The translations under genes and the position numbers were made by a program. Source: CAXBGS01 sp963975425 (lineage in GTDB: Bacteria > Planctomycetota > Planctomycetia > Pirellulales > Pirellulaceae). Taken from it: 64,000 nucleotides of DNA. Below are positions 1 to 9,316 of this stretch, one piece after another (the first letter of the stretch is position 1; every line of letters begins with the position of its first letter). Where the stretch lies: positions 310,001 to 374,000 of the forward strand of contig CAXBGS010000002.1 in assembly GCA_963975425.1 (NCBI GenBank). The letters run 5' to 3'. The notes below the pieces were generated by a model. That model had not been told where the DNA came from and did not search any database. It worked only from the letters and a program-made list of their open reading frames with translations.

Positions 1-178
1 CAGCAGTTTTGCGATGACGCCCGGCGCCAGTGTCAGTGGACTGTACTTTGGCCATCCCGAATCACGTTACTTTACGGTCGAAAGAATCACCAAGGATCAG
101 GTCGAATGCTATGCGAAACGGAAAGGGATCTCGGTCAAAGAAATCGAACGTTGGCTCGCGCCCAATTTGGCGTATTAA
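1..178 (+). CDS. metH: MetH, cobalamin-dependent methionine synthase (C-terminal end only)
   Basis: Only the last 58 codons are in the window; the reading frame enters at base 2 and stops with TAA at 176-178. The peptide carries AMTPGASVSG, then HPESRYF, then ERWLAPNL close to the stop. I recognise this as the end of the activation (AdoMet-binding) domain of B12-dependent methionine synthase, where the same blocks are strongly conserved. The family enzyme transfers a methyl group from methyltetrahydrofolate to homocysteine in the cytoplasm, and this domain serves reductive reactivation of cob(II)alamin. The start, the other domains and the promoter lie to the left and cannot be judged. Confidence 0.9.
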   Translation, partial: SSFAMTPGASVSGLYFGHPESRYFTVERITKDQVECYAKRKGISVKEIERWLAPNLAY

Positions 179-350
179 CGGCATGCTGTAGGCGGCCGCA
201 CGAGCAAGCTGATCTCATGTCGGCGAACTGCACTCATGAATAATCTCGCCTCGGCCGATATAAAGATGAGTGCGGAATACATCTTTCGGTCCAAACGGCA
301 TGCTTGACAGTCACCCCGATATCTTGATGGCAATATGGCGGAGTTATCAA

Positions 351-674
351 ATGATGATTGAGGTCTACGATACCTATGCAACGAGCGCGGAAGGGAAGCT
401 GCTGCATTTCGATGCAATTGTCCGTGCTGGAACTTGCCAACAAGACGTCAAGCGGCGAATTCAAGATTTCGTGGGCGGCGACGACCCCGAAATCGAAATC
501 GAACTCAAACGCGGCCCCTCGCCAGGGCAAGCGTGTACTCCCTGGAACGTTGCCGACCACACCGTTGTTGACAATGTAAAGCGCTGGGGATTGGCGATTC
601 GTCCACACGCATGCGATTGCAAAGCTGGTGACGATGCACGAACCCATTGGTCCCTTCGCCGCGTCGCTGCATAA
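351..674 (+). CDS. small DUF2024-like protein (tentative)
   Basis: A 107-residue frame starting at ATG 351 behind a purine-rich GGAG about 8 bases upstream. The N-terminus reads MMIEVYDTYATSAEGKLLHF, which resembles the opening of DUF2024 proteins (a VYDTY block followed by a HFDV-like block). The later stretch VVDNVKRWGLAI also resembles the end of that family. The cysteine-containing middle block expected in DUF2024 is not evident, and the last 20 residues look unrelated, so the gene may be divergent or altered. An in-frame GTG at 270 would add 27 residues without family support. No function is known to me; it stands alone between metH and the DUF3565 gene. Confidence 0.45.
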   Translation: MMIEVYDTYATSAEGKLLHFDAIVRAGTCQQDVKRRIQDFVGGDDPEIEIELKRGPSPGQACTPWNVADHTVVDNVKRWGLAIRPHACDCKAGDDARTHWSLRRVAA

Positions 675-801
675 AACCACCAAATCACGGTCAGAACCAT
701 GCGGCTCACTGCTTGAAACGTACCGCCACCGTGCCGCAGGAACAATCGTTCACTGTTCCGAGACCCTTGCTAAGCTTCCGCGTGTTGCATTCCCCTGTGG
801 T

Positions 802-1011
802 TCAAGGTCGCTGATCCGGCGGAACATTTTCGTCGCATATCTTACAGTCCAGCAGATGCCCGAGCATTGCATCGCGTCCGCGCTCCGTCGTCACCCAAAT
901 CCGATTCATCCATGGCGGATCGTGCCGAACGTGCTGGTTGTGACCGCAACCGAGCTGCGCCACCCAGTGCCCCTCCTCGTCTCGATGATAACCGCAAATC
1001 GGTTGTTGCAT
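802..1011 (-). CDS. DUF3565 family small protein
   Basis: A 69-residue protein starting at ATG 1011, reading MQQPICGYHRDEEGHWVAQL, then CGHNQHVRHDPPW and a final CKIC pair. This agrees along its whole length with the short DUF3565 family, which keeps the GYHxDEEGHWVA opening, the CGHxQHVRH block and a C-terminal CxxC. The conserved Cys/His set suggests a small metal-binding fold, but no biochemical role is known to me. A GTG at 1020 could add three residues. It runs opposite to its neighbours and is not obviously part of an operon. Confidence 0.75.
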   Translation of the reverse strand: MQQPICGYHRDEEGHWVAQLGCGHNQHVRHDPPWMNRIWVTTERGRDAMLGHLLDCKICDENVPPDQRP

Positions 1012-1182
1012 TTCGATCACGTGCCTTGTCGATGAACGCCAGTGGGTTGACTAGAATACACGCTGCCGAAGCGGGGATTATTCCAACGAGAGAGCCTCGG
1101 CAAGCGATCTTCTATTCTTGATCGTTGCCAATCCGGTCGATGTCGTCGCCAGCTCGACGACCGAAGTTCAACCAGGCGGAAC

Positions 1183-2121
1183 GTGAGCGAACCGAGCCAA
1201 CATAATTATCTGACAACATGTCTTCGTCTCGGTGCGTTCTTCTGTTTCGCTGGGTGGACTTGGGTGCATTACTATTGGGAAGGCCCCTACAGCGTGCTTC
1301 TGTGGCATGATGCCACATACGAAATGGCGGAACGTTTTGGCATCACCTGGGACGAGTTTGTGGGAACGGGAGCCAACGATGGCCTCGTCCAAAAATGGAT
1401 CGCTCACCTTTGGTGGCCGTATCTTATTTGCACGGTGCTGTGCCTAACCGTTCGAAAAAATGCGTGGATTCAAATGTCTGCGTTAGTCCTCGGCAGCGGT
1501 CTGCTGACCTTGCTCAGCTACGCCGCCTATGTTCGTTCGCAGCAACAACTGCCGATGTTTATCGAGCACGGTGGTCAAATCTTGATGCCGACTTTGCTTG
1601 TCATGGCTCTCGCGCTCGGCCCCAAGCACCGTGTCACCGTCGTCACTGCGGTTCTCGCCGTCATCATGACCTTCGCCGGTCACGGCAGCTACGCGTTTGG
1701 ATTGTGGCCAACGCCCGGCCGTTTCTTTGGTATGACAACACTCATTCTTGGCGTGGAGTATTCGACGGCACAGACCCTCTTGCGAACCGCCGGTATACTT
1801 GATTTCTTGGTTTGCATTGGGATCTGTGTACCATACCTGCGACAACCGAGCGCGATGTACGCGATCGTTTGGGGATTTTTGACCGCGATCGCGCGGCCGG
1901 TTTCAGGCATGTCATGGAACCTGAATTACTGGGGCGCCGACCAATACCTGCACGAGGCGGTACTTCGCGCACCACACTTTATCATTCCGCTGTATCTTTT
2001 CTTACTATGGCGCCAGCCGCGTTCCGCAAACAACACGGTTGCGGACCTAAGTTCCGCTGACGATTCCGCGACCGCAGAACTCGACGCGGTGACCAGCGGC
2101 CGGCAGGCAGTTTACAACTAA
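1183..2121 (+). CDS. polytopic membrane protein of unknown function
   Basis: 312 residues, starting at GTG 1183 just after a GGCGGA sequence. I see about eight hydrophobic membrane-spanning stretches, many containing Trp and Tyr (for example HYYWEGPYSVLLWHD near the start and a closing PLYLFLLW segment), followed by a polar Ala/Asp-rich tail of about 35 residues. I do not recognise a family. The stop is 30 bases before the start of the PhoD-like phosphatase on the same strand, so the two are probably co-transcribed. That suggests, by inference only, a membrane partner for an exported phosphatase. Confidence 0.8.
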   Translation: MSEPSQHNYLTTCLRLGAFFCFAGWTWVHYYWEGPYSVLLWHDATYEMAERFGITWDEFVGTGANDGLVQKWIAHLWWPYLICTVLCLTVRKNAWIQMSALVLGSGLLTLLSYAAYVRSQQQLPMFIEHGGQILMPTLLVMALALGPKHRVTVVTAVLAVIMTFAGHGSYAFGLWPTPGRFFGMTTLILGVEYSTAQTLLRTAGILDFLVCIGICVPYLRQPSAMYAIVWGFLTAIARPVSGMSWNLNYWGADQYLHEAVLRAPHFIIPLYLFLLWRQPRSANNTVADLSSADDSATAELDAVTSGRQAVYN

Positions 2122-2151
2122 AACAATTTCCGTCACACGATTACGAACGCA

Positions 2152-4002
2152 ATGAATTTACAAAAACCGAAACTTAGCACGCTGTGCGCGCTTTTGTTGC
2201 TCTTTGTCAGTACACCAGTGATCGCTCAACAAGGTGAAAAGAAACGCCCCGGTCGAGCCATCCTGACGATCCCCGAGGTGTCGCGTAGCGAAGTGATTTG
2301 TTTCGCGCTCTACACCGTTCATGACAATACACTCAAGCTGACCGCCCAGCTTTACCCGCTGTTACCGAGCGATCCCAAGATTGCTCGCTTGGAAATCCTG
2401 AAAGACGGCAAGTGGGTGGAAGTGGCCAAAGCCGACGTCATCGAAGCGGGCTGGACGGCTCCGTTCCGAGTCGAAAACTGGGACGATACCAAACGCTATC
2501 CGTACCGCGTGCTGCACGGTGCCGACGCACAATATGAAGGGGTGATTCGCAAAAACCCCAAAGATAAAAACGAAATCGTCGTTGCCGGCTTTACCGGAAA
2601 TTCGATTCACCCTGTGCACGGCGGCGATATCTCTCGTCAAGATCTAATCGACAATGTCAACAAAGTCGATGCCGACGTGCTGTTTTTCTCGGGCGATCAG
2701 GTCTATGACCACAATCGTCACTATGCGGCGTGGTTAAAATTCGGGCGCGACTTTGGCGAAATCATCAAAGATCGCCCAACGCTCTGTCTGCCCGATGATC
2801 ATGACGCCGGGCAACCCAATCTGTGGGGCGAAAGCGGAAAGGTTTCTACGCTCAGCGGCGCTGCCGACGGAGGCTACTCGCAGCCAGGTGTTTACGTTCA
2901 AGAAGTCGAGCGGGCACAAACCAGTCACTTTCCCGATCCCGTGGACCCGCGAAAAGTTGGTCAAGGAATCGGCGTCTATTTCACCAACTTGAACTGGGGA
3001 AATATTGATTTTGCCATCCTAGAAGATCGCAAATTCAAAACAGGCCCGGCTGGCCGGGTACCCAAACAGGGACCGCGTCCGGACCATATTCGCAATCCCG
3101 ATTACGATCCTGCAAGCGTGGATGTCGAAGGCGCCGTTCTGCTTGGCAAACGCCAGCTGGACTTCTTGGATGCATGGGCCCAAGACTGGCACAATGCGAA
3201 GATGAAAGTCGCTCTGTCGCAAACGATTTTTTGCGGTGGTGCACATATTCACGGTTCCGCCAACGGTCGCCTGCACGCGGACATGGACTCCAATGGCTGG
3301 CCTCAAACAGGACGAAACCTCGCACTAAAGGCACTTCGGAAAGCGTTCGCTTTTCATTACGCCGGTGATCAACACTTGGCCACAATTTTCCATCATGGTA
3401 TCGATGAGCACCGAGACGCGATCTGGTCGTTCTGCGTTCCCTCGATCGCCAATTTGTATTTGCGTTGGTGGGAACCCTTGCAACCGGGCAAGAACCGAGA
3501 ACCCGGAAGCCCCGAATACACGGGCGATTCCTTGGATGGATTCGACAACAAAGTCACCAACTATGCGGCGGCAAATCCCGAGAAGTCGCCCGCCGGCAAC
3601 GTGCTCAATACGCGAGCGGCCGGATTTGGCATCGTGCGTTTGAACACGAAAACTCGCGAAATCACGATGGAATGTTGGCCACGCAATGTTGATGTGACCG
3701 ATCCAACGGCCAAGCAGTATCCCGGCTGGCCACGCACGATCTCGCAATTTGACAATTTCAATCCGCCGTCTTGGGGAAAACTCGGCGAGTTGACTTTTGA
3801 TGTCGATTCGCCTGTCGTTCAGCTCGTCGATTCGGGCAGCGGCGAAATTCTTTATACGGTTCGGGTGAAAGGAAAATCATTCATTCCCGCTGCACCAAAG
3901 GGCAAGACTTTCGTGATCAAAGCGGGCAAGGACGCACCGGATGCAATCGTGGCCAACGACGCAGCGGTCGGTGGACCAGCACAGTCGGTAACGCTGAACT
4001 GA
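2152..4002 (+). CDS. PhoD-like metallophosphatase, exported
   Basis: 616 residues with an N-terminal signal peptide (Lys-containing start, hydrophobic LCALLLLFVSTPVIA, predicted cut after the Ala before QQGEK). The metallophosphatase blocks are visible: SGDQVYD near residues 180-185, LPDDHDAG near 213-220 and AGDQHLA near 404-410. Together these provide the Asp/His metal ligands of the PhoD-type alkaline phosphatase/phosphodiesterase fold. Family members hydrolyse phosphodiesters or monoesters outside the cytoplasm; the substrate here is unknown. The C-terminal 120 residues form a beta-rich extension with an NFNPPSWGKLGEL segment. It follows the membrane protein by 30 bases. A second, shorter PhoD-like gene lies at 57.8 kb. 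Confidence 0.85.
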   Translation: MNLQKPKLSTLCALLLLFVSTPVIAQQGEKKRPGRAILTIPEVSRSEVICFALYTVHDNTLKLTAQLYPLLPSDPKIARLEILKDGKWVEVAKADVIEAGWTAPFRVENWDDTKRYPYRVLHGADAQYEGVIRKNPKDKNEIVVAGFTGNSIHPVHGGDISRQDLIDNVNKVDADVLFFSGDQVYDHNRHYAAWLKFGRDFGEIIKDRPTLCLPDDHDAGQPNLWGESGKVSTLSGAADGGYSQPGVYVQEVERAQTSHFPDPVDPRKVGQGIGVYFTNLNWGNIDFAILEDRKFKTGPAGRVPKQGPRPDHIRNPDYDPASVDVEGAVLLGKRQLDFLDAWAQDWHNAKMKVALSQTIFCGGAHIHGSANGRLHADMDSNGWPQTGRNLALKALRKAFAFHYAGDQHLATIFHHGIDEHRDAIWSFCVPSIANLYLRWWEPLQPGKNREPGSPEYTGDSLDGFDNKVTNYAAANPEKSPAGNVLNTRAAGFGIVRLNTKTREITMECWPRNVDVTDPTAKQYPGWPRTISQFDNFNPPSWGKLGELTFDVDSPVVQLVDSGSGEILYTVRVKGKSFIPAAPKGKTFVIKAGKDAPDAIVANDAAVGGPAQSVTLN

Positions 4003-4093
4003 GATTCGCCACGCGAGGCCCGAGCACTCTTTCCCGCCACGAAAACGGAATAGAGAATAGTGCCCCGGGGCTCGCAATGATGCGCAACACGGC

Positions 4094-4121
4094 TGGCCGA
4101 GCGACAACCGTCGCTCGGCCA
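4094..4121. terminator. strong stem-loop between convergent genes
   Basis: TGGCCGAGCGAC (4094-4105), loop AACC, then the exact reverse complement GTCGCTCGGCCA (4110-4121). It sits in the 218-base gap between two genes that converge. There is no T-run on either side, so a classical intrinsic terminator is incomplete; a bidirectional hairpin that stops or stabilises both transcripts is the simplest reading. Confidence 0.6.
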
Positions 4122-4220
4122 AGAATGTCAGGGCACCGCCAACGATGTCGCCATCCGATGGCGATGATCCCAGTCGCTGCTAGACGCAAGCCAGTAGTCG
4201 CGTCGACCAACCCATTCGTT

Positions 4221-5456
4221 TCACCCCGCGGCGCGGGAATCATCGTGTGCTCGGGTCAGTCGACCGGACGCGATCGCGTCGGTAAACAATAATCCGGCAA
4301 CAATCGCGACTGCCGTCAACACCGCGGTCGTGACCAAGCGAATGCCACTGGGCAAGTCGTCCCTAAGCATGATCTGTGCCATCCCAGAAAAACCTATGCT
4401 TCCCGGCACCAACAAAATCAACGCCGGCATCAACATGACAGCCGAGGGCAATCGCAACCGACTGGTGATGCAATGGCTTGCGATTCCCGCGACCACCGAC
4501 GCGATCCATACTGCTGCAAACGAGCTGAAGAATTCGACGGCCAGCCGTAAAGTTCCGTACGCAACGAGCGTCGCCAACAGCAGCCAAGGGATGTCGCGAT
4601 AACGAGTGCGAAAGAGCACCGCAAAGCAAAGGCCGGTGGGAACCATCACAACCCATGATTCCAGCATCGAGGGCGGAACGGGTGCCACCGACATGGGAAC
4701 GACGTGAAAAGCACCGACCAAACCATGTCCCATGTAAACGCCGAATACCATGGTCAGCAAAGATGTAAACGCACCGGCGATCCGAGCAGACCCGGACGCC
4801 AAGTTTTGCGTTGCAAGCTCATTGATGCTGATCGTCAAAGACAGCCCCGGAACCAGCACAATCAACGATGACAGCGCCGTCAATTCAAAGTTGCTCGATC
4901 CAATGAACACTTGAATGGAACAAGCAATCGCACTGGCGACAAAGCCGGCGATGACATTGATCAGGTGCGACTGCAGACGCAGTGCCGTGAGTCCGATTAC
5001 CAAACCGCCAACGATCAGACCAATCATTCCTGAAGCCACGACAACCGTCGTGTTTCCACCGACGAGGACGGCAACACACGCACCGACGATTCCATACGCG
5101 GCGATTTCGACCGTTTTGGCGTAGCCATCGGGCGTGGCGTTGATTTGCTGAAGCCGGTCCCATGCTTGCTGCGGTTGCAATCCCTGGTCTTGAATCGCGG
5201 ATTGTAATTCGAACAATTCAGCGTAACGCCGCAGATTCGTTTCACCCGGATAGACGCGCAACAACCGAGTGTTTTGATCACCATCATCATTGAACGTCAC
5301 GAACAGCGCCGTCGGCGTTGAAAAGAAGGTTGCCGACCGTCCCAGCGATGCGGCAACCTGTTCCATCCGCTGATCGATTTCGTAAGCCGGCGAACCGCAC
5401 GCATGCAAACTGCGGGCGAGTTCCAGGATCAGCGTTTCGGAAGAAAAATCGGTCAC
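4221..5456 (-). CDS. ThrE-family threonine/serine exporter-like membrane protein
   Basis: 411 residues, GTG start. The N-terminal soluble part contains HACGSPAYEIDQRMEQVA followed by TPTALFVTFND, the typical opening of ThrE (DUF1212) proteins. About ten hydrophobic segments follow. The second half carries LVPGSIGFSGM, typical of the ThrE_2 part, so both halves found as two genes in some bacteria are fused here. The family exports threonine and serine using the proton gradient; the actual substrate here is unproven. It is transcribed alone, converging on the PhoD gene. Confidence 0.85.
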   Translation of the reverse strand: MTDFSSETLILELARSLHACGSPAYEIDQRMEQVAASLGRSATFFSTPTALFVTFNDDGDQNTRLLRVYPGETNLRRYAELFELQSAIQDQGLQPQQAWDRLQQINATPDGYAKTVEIAAYGIVGACVAVLVGGNTTVVVASGMIGLIVGGLVIGLTALRLQSHLINVIAGFVASAIACSIQVFIGSSNFELTALSSLIVLVPGLSLTISINELATQNLASGSARIAGAFTSLLTMVFGVYMGHGLVGAFHVVPMSVAPVPPSMLESWVVMVPTGLCFAVLFRTRYRDIPWLLLATLVAYGTLRLAVEFFSSFAAVWIASVVAGIASHCITSRLRLPSAVMLMPALILLVPGSIGFSGMAQIMLRDDLPSGIRLVTTAVLTAVAIVAGLLFTDAIASGRLTRAHDDSRAAG

Positions 5457-5760
5457 GGTGGCGGCACAGATGTACTATTTGTCTCTCGAGCAAGATCACA
5501 CATTGCACCAGCGTTTGCCGGTGAACGAAACCCCCAGCCTTAATCACGAACGGCGGTCCATTTATCCGAAGCGACGCCAGCATCGCGTCCTCGCCATGTT
5601 CGGCGACACAGGCTGCGCCGCCTAGCAAAGCCGACTACCGTCGAAACACACCATTTCGCGCGCCGTCAATCACCCGGTTCGATCGCCTAAAATCGACAAA
5701 CATTCTGCCGATACCCATTCGTATCAGCGAATCGCCGTCGATCTATGGGAGCCATCTCAA
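5457..5760. other. gene-free stretch, 304 bases
   Basis: Lies between the start of the exporter gene and the stop of the next minus-strand sulfatase. Frames crossing it have no recognisable protein. It must hold the promoter of the exporter gene, but I cannot pick a convincing -35/-10 pair. Only a weak 5-base dyad (GATAC at 5710, GTATC at 5721) is seen. Confidence 0.5.
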
Positions 5761-7152
5761 CTAGTGATCACCGGTGGCGATCTGGCGTTTGTGATCGCGA
5801 AGCTGCTTTGCAAGGGCAGCAACGATTGCTTTGTGCTCGTCTTTCGCGGCAACATTGGTCTGCTCGATCGGATCCAAGTGCATGTCATAGAGCTCGGCGA
5901 ATACTTCTGATGAATTTTCACCGGTTTCTGTCTCGATGTACTTCCAACGATTGCTGCGTACCGCCCACAACGGTTTGCTGCCCAGTTGCGGTGTCGGTGC
6001 TTCGTACAAGAAACTTTTTCGCCAGTCGGGCGGCGTTTTACCGTCAACCAGCGAAATCAAACTGCGACCGTGAAGTGTTTCTGGGACGGGAAGGCCAGCG
6101 ATTTCGTAGATTGTTGCCGTTAGATCAATGTTGAGTACCAAGTCGTCGACGACGCGAGGCGCCAAAAGGGGTGCGCGAATTGCCATAGGCACGCGCATCG
6201 ACTCTTCGTATGGCAACACTTTGCTGGTCATCCCATGTTCACCCAACATCCAGCCATTGTCGCCCATGAAGATGACCCAAGTATTCTGTGCGATACCCGA
6301 TCGGTCCATTTCGTCCAGTACCCGCCCGACCGCAGCATCCATTTGCTCGACTGATGCGTAGTAATCACGCGTATGATTTCGAATCGACTGTGGATCGTCG
6401 TATCCGTATTCTAAAGCCTTCGTTCGGTTGCGCGACGTTTTTAGATAATCCGGTTTTCCTGACAAATCATCTTGCCAAGTCTCTGCAAGCGGCAGATCAT
6501 CGGCGTTATAACGATCGAGATATTTCTGCTCGGCTGGCCAATTGAAATTGTGGTCCATGTGTGGGACCTGAGTGCACATCCATAAAACAAATGGCTGACT
6601 GCGCTCATGTGACTGCTGGATGAAGCGAATCGACTCGTCGGCAACGACATCGTCGACAAAGCCAGGCATGACTTTGGTTTCGCCATCGATCGTAAATTTG
6701 CGGTCGTACCAGGTCCCGTTGGACCAGCAGGTCGACACAAAATCGAACCCGCACTCTTGCGGCGTGGTCTTGATGTGCCATTTACCCGTTACACCCGTCG
6801 CATATCCGGCTGCAGATAAGGCTTTTGCGAAAGTCGGTTCGCCCTCGTTCAACCAAACTTTGCCAACCGATGTAACTCCATTGCGACTGCCATAACGCCC
6901 TGACAGGCATGCCGCACGACTTGGTGAACAGATTGCAAGCGTCACAAAGGCGTTTCGAAAACTCGCACCATCCCGACAGAGACGATCCAGATTAGGCGTG
7001 CGAATCCGAGTGTTTCCAGACGCCGCCACGGTGTCCCAGCGCTGATCATCGGTCAACACAAAGACAACATTGGGCTGTGCTCCGAACGTCACTTCGGCGG
7101 TCAACAGAGTCAAAAGGACATAGACTACGAGGACTGCTTTTATCTGCCGCAT
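5761..7152 (-). CDS. sulfatase (formylglycine-dependent), exported
   Basis: 463 residues from ATG 7152, chosen because a signal peptide follows at once (Lys/Arg start, then AVLVVYVLLTLLTAEVTFGA). The sulfatase core begins with PNVVFVLTDDQRWD, which supplies metal ligands. The modification motif C75-S-P-S-R sits in ICSPSRAACLSGRYG, so C75 should become formylglycine. Later blocks TGKWHIK and DNGWMLGEHGM are also typical of type I sulfatases. The enzyme should remove sulfate esters from a sugar or glycan outside the cytoplasm; the substrate is not readable. It is a single-gene unit with no overlapping neighbour. Confidence 0.92.
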   Translation of the reverse strand: MRQIKAVLVVYVLLTLLTAEVTFGAQPNVVFVLTDDQRWDTVAASGNTRIRTPNLDRLCRDGASFRNAFVTLAICSPSRAACLSGRYGSRNGVTSVGKVWLNEGEPTFAKALSAAGYATGVTGKWHIKTTPQECGFDFVSTCWSNGTWYDRKFTIDGETKVMPGFVDDVVADESIRFIQQSHERSQPFVLWMCTQVPHMDHNFNWPAEQKYLDRYNADDLPLAETWQDDLSGKPDYLKTSRNRTKALEYGYDDPQSIRNHTRDYYASVEQMDAAVGRVLDEMDRSGIAQNTWVIFMGDNGWMLGEHGMTSKVLPYEESMRVPMAIRAPLLAPRVVDDLVLNIDLTATIYEIAGLPVPETLHGRSLISLVDGKTPPDWRKSFLYEAPTPQLGSKPLWAVRSNRWKYIETETGENSSEVFAELYDMHLDPIEQTNVAAKDEHKAIVAALAKQLRDHKRQIATGDH

Positions 7153-7382
7153 GGATGATAGGCCTTTCGTGGATGCGAACGTGGCGTGAACCGAGCAATG
7201 GTGATCGCGCGTCTGTAGGTGATAAACTCGACGTTGTTTCGTTGTCGTCATTCCTGCCCGATTTGTTCCTAGGAAAGGAACCATCAAAATCGAACCAAAA
7301 CCAAGTGTCAGTTATTGATGGTCCAGTTTGGATGGACCGCGCTCTTAAAGCAATGCGTTGAAATAAGTTAGGAATGCGTCTC

Positions 7383-8081
7383 ATGATTCGATTAAGAAAA
7401 GCAGGCGACCGCGGACACGCCGACCACGGATGGTTGAACACGCATCATACGTTTTCTTTCGCATCCTATCGCGATCCCAAACATGTTCACTTTCGATCGT
7501 TGCGGGTGATGAACGAAGACATCGTGGCACCGGGCCAAGGTTTCGGCACGCATCCGCATGAAGATATGGAAATCGTGACCTACATCTTACAAGGCGCCCT
7601 GGAACACAAGGATTCGATGGGAAACGGCGAAGTGTTGCGTCCCGGTGAGTTCCAACGCATGAGTGCGGGAACCGGCATTACGCATAGCGAATTCAACCCG
7701 TCGGACACCGATCCGGTACACCTGTATCAGATCTGGTTGTTTCCAGAGCGTAAGGGGATTGAGCCAAGTTACGAACAGAAGCGTTTTCCCGAAGAGGAAC
7801 GTCGCAACCAGTTGCGATTGGTTGCATCACGCGGCGCCGAAGATGGATCTTTATTGATCCATCAGGATGCAAAGATTCTGCTTGGATCCCTCGATCCCGG
7901 CGTCCAGGTCGCATACCCGCTCGACCTCGGCCGTCACGCTTGGCTGCAAATGCTGCGTGGGTCGGTCTCGTTGAACGACAACCCGATGGCAACCGGGGAT
8001 GGTGCGGCCGTCAGCGAAGAGGATCAACTGAAAATCACGGCGAGCGACGACGCCGAGATCATGCTGTTTGACCTCGCATAG
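7383..8081 (+). CDS. pirin family protein (YhhW-like bicupin)
   Basis: 232 residues from ATG 7383; an AGGA lies nine bases upstream, and the family opening MIRLRKAGDRGHADHGWL begins exactly here (a second ATG at 7374 is less likely). The blocks HTFSFASY, GFGTHPHEDMEIVTY and SAGTGITHSEFNPS match YhhW-type pirins, including the His residues that bind metal in the N-terminal cupin. Proteins of this type show quercetinase activity in E. coli, but their cellular role is unclear. It stands alone and converges on hypE. Confidence 0.9.
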   Translation: MIRLRKAGDRGHADHGWLNTHHTFSFASYRDPKHVHFRSLRVMNEDIVAPGQGFGTHPHEDMEIVTYILQGALEHKDSMGNGEVLRPGEFQRMSAGTGITHSEFNPSDTDPVHLYQIWLFPERKGIEPSYEQKRFPEEERRNQLRLVASRGAEDGSLLIHQDAKILLGSLDPGVQVAYPLDLGRHAWLQMLRGSVSLNDNPMATGDGAAVSEEDQLKITASDDAEIMLFDLA

Positions 8082-8095
8082 CCGCAGCATAGAAT

Positions 8096-8131
8096 GGATC
8101 GCTGCTGAGCCAATGTGCCACAAAGCGATCC
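8096..8131. terminator. possible hairpin between pirin gene and hypE
   Basis: GGATCGCT (8096-8103) and its exact complement AGCGATCC (8124-8131) enclose a 20-base loop in the 119-base gap between convergent genes. No T-run follows, so this is a weak candidate. Confidence 0.25.
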
Positions 8132-8200
8132 GGCCCCTAGCGAATGCTTACGCGAATCGCGCCGCGGTCGAACGGAGGTCAATTGGTCATCAATGAACGA

Positions 8201-9316
8201 CTAACAGATCCGCGGCAACTGTTCGCCGATCGGTATCGTGACGACTCGAGATGTACCGATCGCCGTTTTTGCAACCACCATTTCCGGATGGTCTGCGACG
8301 ACGGTACCAATGACAGCAGCATTTGCGCCGAACGGACTTGCCTGAATCGCAGCTAAAATCCGATCAGTCGCCTCGGCGGGAGCAATGCAAATCAACTTGC
8401 CCTCGTTCGCAACGAGCAGCGGATCGAGACCTAGGATTTCACATGCGGAATGGACCGTTGGATTGATCGGAATCGCTGTTTCTTCAATGACGATCCCGCA
8501 ACTCGATGCGGATGCGATTTCATTCAAGCTGGCCGCTAGACCACCGCGAGTTGGGTCCCTCAACACTCGGATATCGGGGCAGACCGCCAGCATGTCGGCG
8601 ACCATCTGATTCAGTGGTGCGGAATCGCTTGCGATCGCAGCCTCGAACTCCAGCCCTTCACGGACGCTCATGATCGCCATCCCGTGGTCACCCAATGTAC
8701 CGCTGAGAATCACGACATCACCCGGCGTTGCTTGGTCCGGTGAAACGTTGATCCCGTTGGGTACGACACCGACGCCGGCTGTGTTGATGTAGCAACCGTC
8801 GCCGTGACCACGCTGCACAACCTTGGTGTCACCGGTAACAATCGTGACACCGGCCCGCCGTGCCGCGGCGGCCATGTCGTCGGCGATTTGTTTCAGGTGA
8901 GTGATCGGCAAGCCCTCTTCCAGGATAAATCCGGCGCTGAGGTAAAGCGGTCGCGCCCCGCTCATCGATAAATCATTGACCGTACCATTGACCGCTAAAT
9001 CGCCGATCGAACCGCCGGGAAAGAACAGCGGCTGTACCACATACGAATCGGTCGAGAACGCCAGCCGTCCACGATCGACCTCAAAGACGGCGGAATCGGC
9101 GAGTTTCGCGAGATGATCGTTCTGGAACGCTGGCAAGAAGACATGGTCAACGAGTTCGCTGGATAATTTTCCGCCTCCGCCGTGACCGACGACAACATTG
9201 GGGTAATCCCGTAATGGCAGCGGGCACACCAGACCATCAAAGTCGATCGGCGGATGCTGGCGTTGTCCGTCGGTGCTTGTCTCGTCACGGCATTGAATCT
9301 TTGATGTATCACTCAC
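8201..9316 (-). CDS. hypE: HypE, hydrogenase cyanide-ligand maturation enzyme
   Basis: 371 residues, GTG start overlapping the hypD stop (GTGA). The N-terminus has the GHGGGGKLSSELV nucleotide-binding block, and the protein ends in PRIC, the C-terminal cysteine that HypF carbamoylates and HypE dehydrates to a thiocyanate. This cyano group is passed to iron on the HypCD complex for the active site of [NiFe] hydrogenase. The domain order is AIRS-like N-terminal ATP fold followed by an AIRS C-terminal fold (DPTRGGLAASLNE block). It is the last gene of the long minus-strand hydrogenase operon. Confidence 0.97.
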   Translation of the reverse strand: MSDTSKIQCRDETSTDGQRQHPPIDFDGLVCPLPLRDYPNVVVGHGGGGKLSSELVDHVFLPAFQNDHLAKLADSAVFEVDRGRLAFSTDSYVVQPLFFPGGSIGDLAVNGTVNDLSMSGARPLYLSAGFILEEGLPITHLKQIADDMAAAARRAGVTIVTGDTKVVQRGHGDGCYINTAGVGVVPNGINVSPDQATPGDVVILSGTLGDHGMAIMSVREGLEFEAAIASDSAPLNQMVADMLAVCPDIRVLRDPTRGGLAASLNEIASASSCGIVIEETAIPINPTVHSACEILGLDPLLVANEGKLICIAPAEATDRILAAIQASPFGANAAVIGTVVADHPEMVVAKTAIGTSRVVTIPIGEQLPRIC

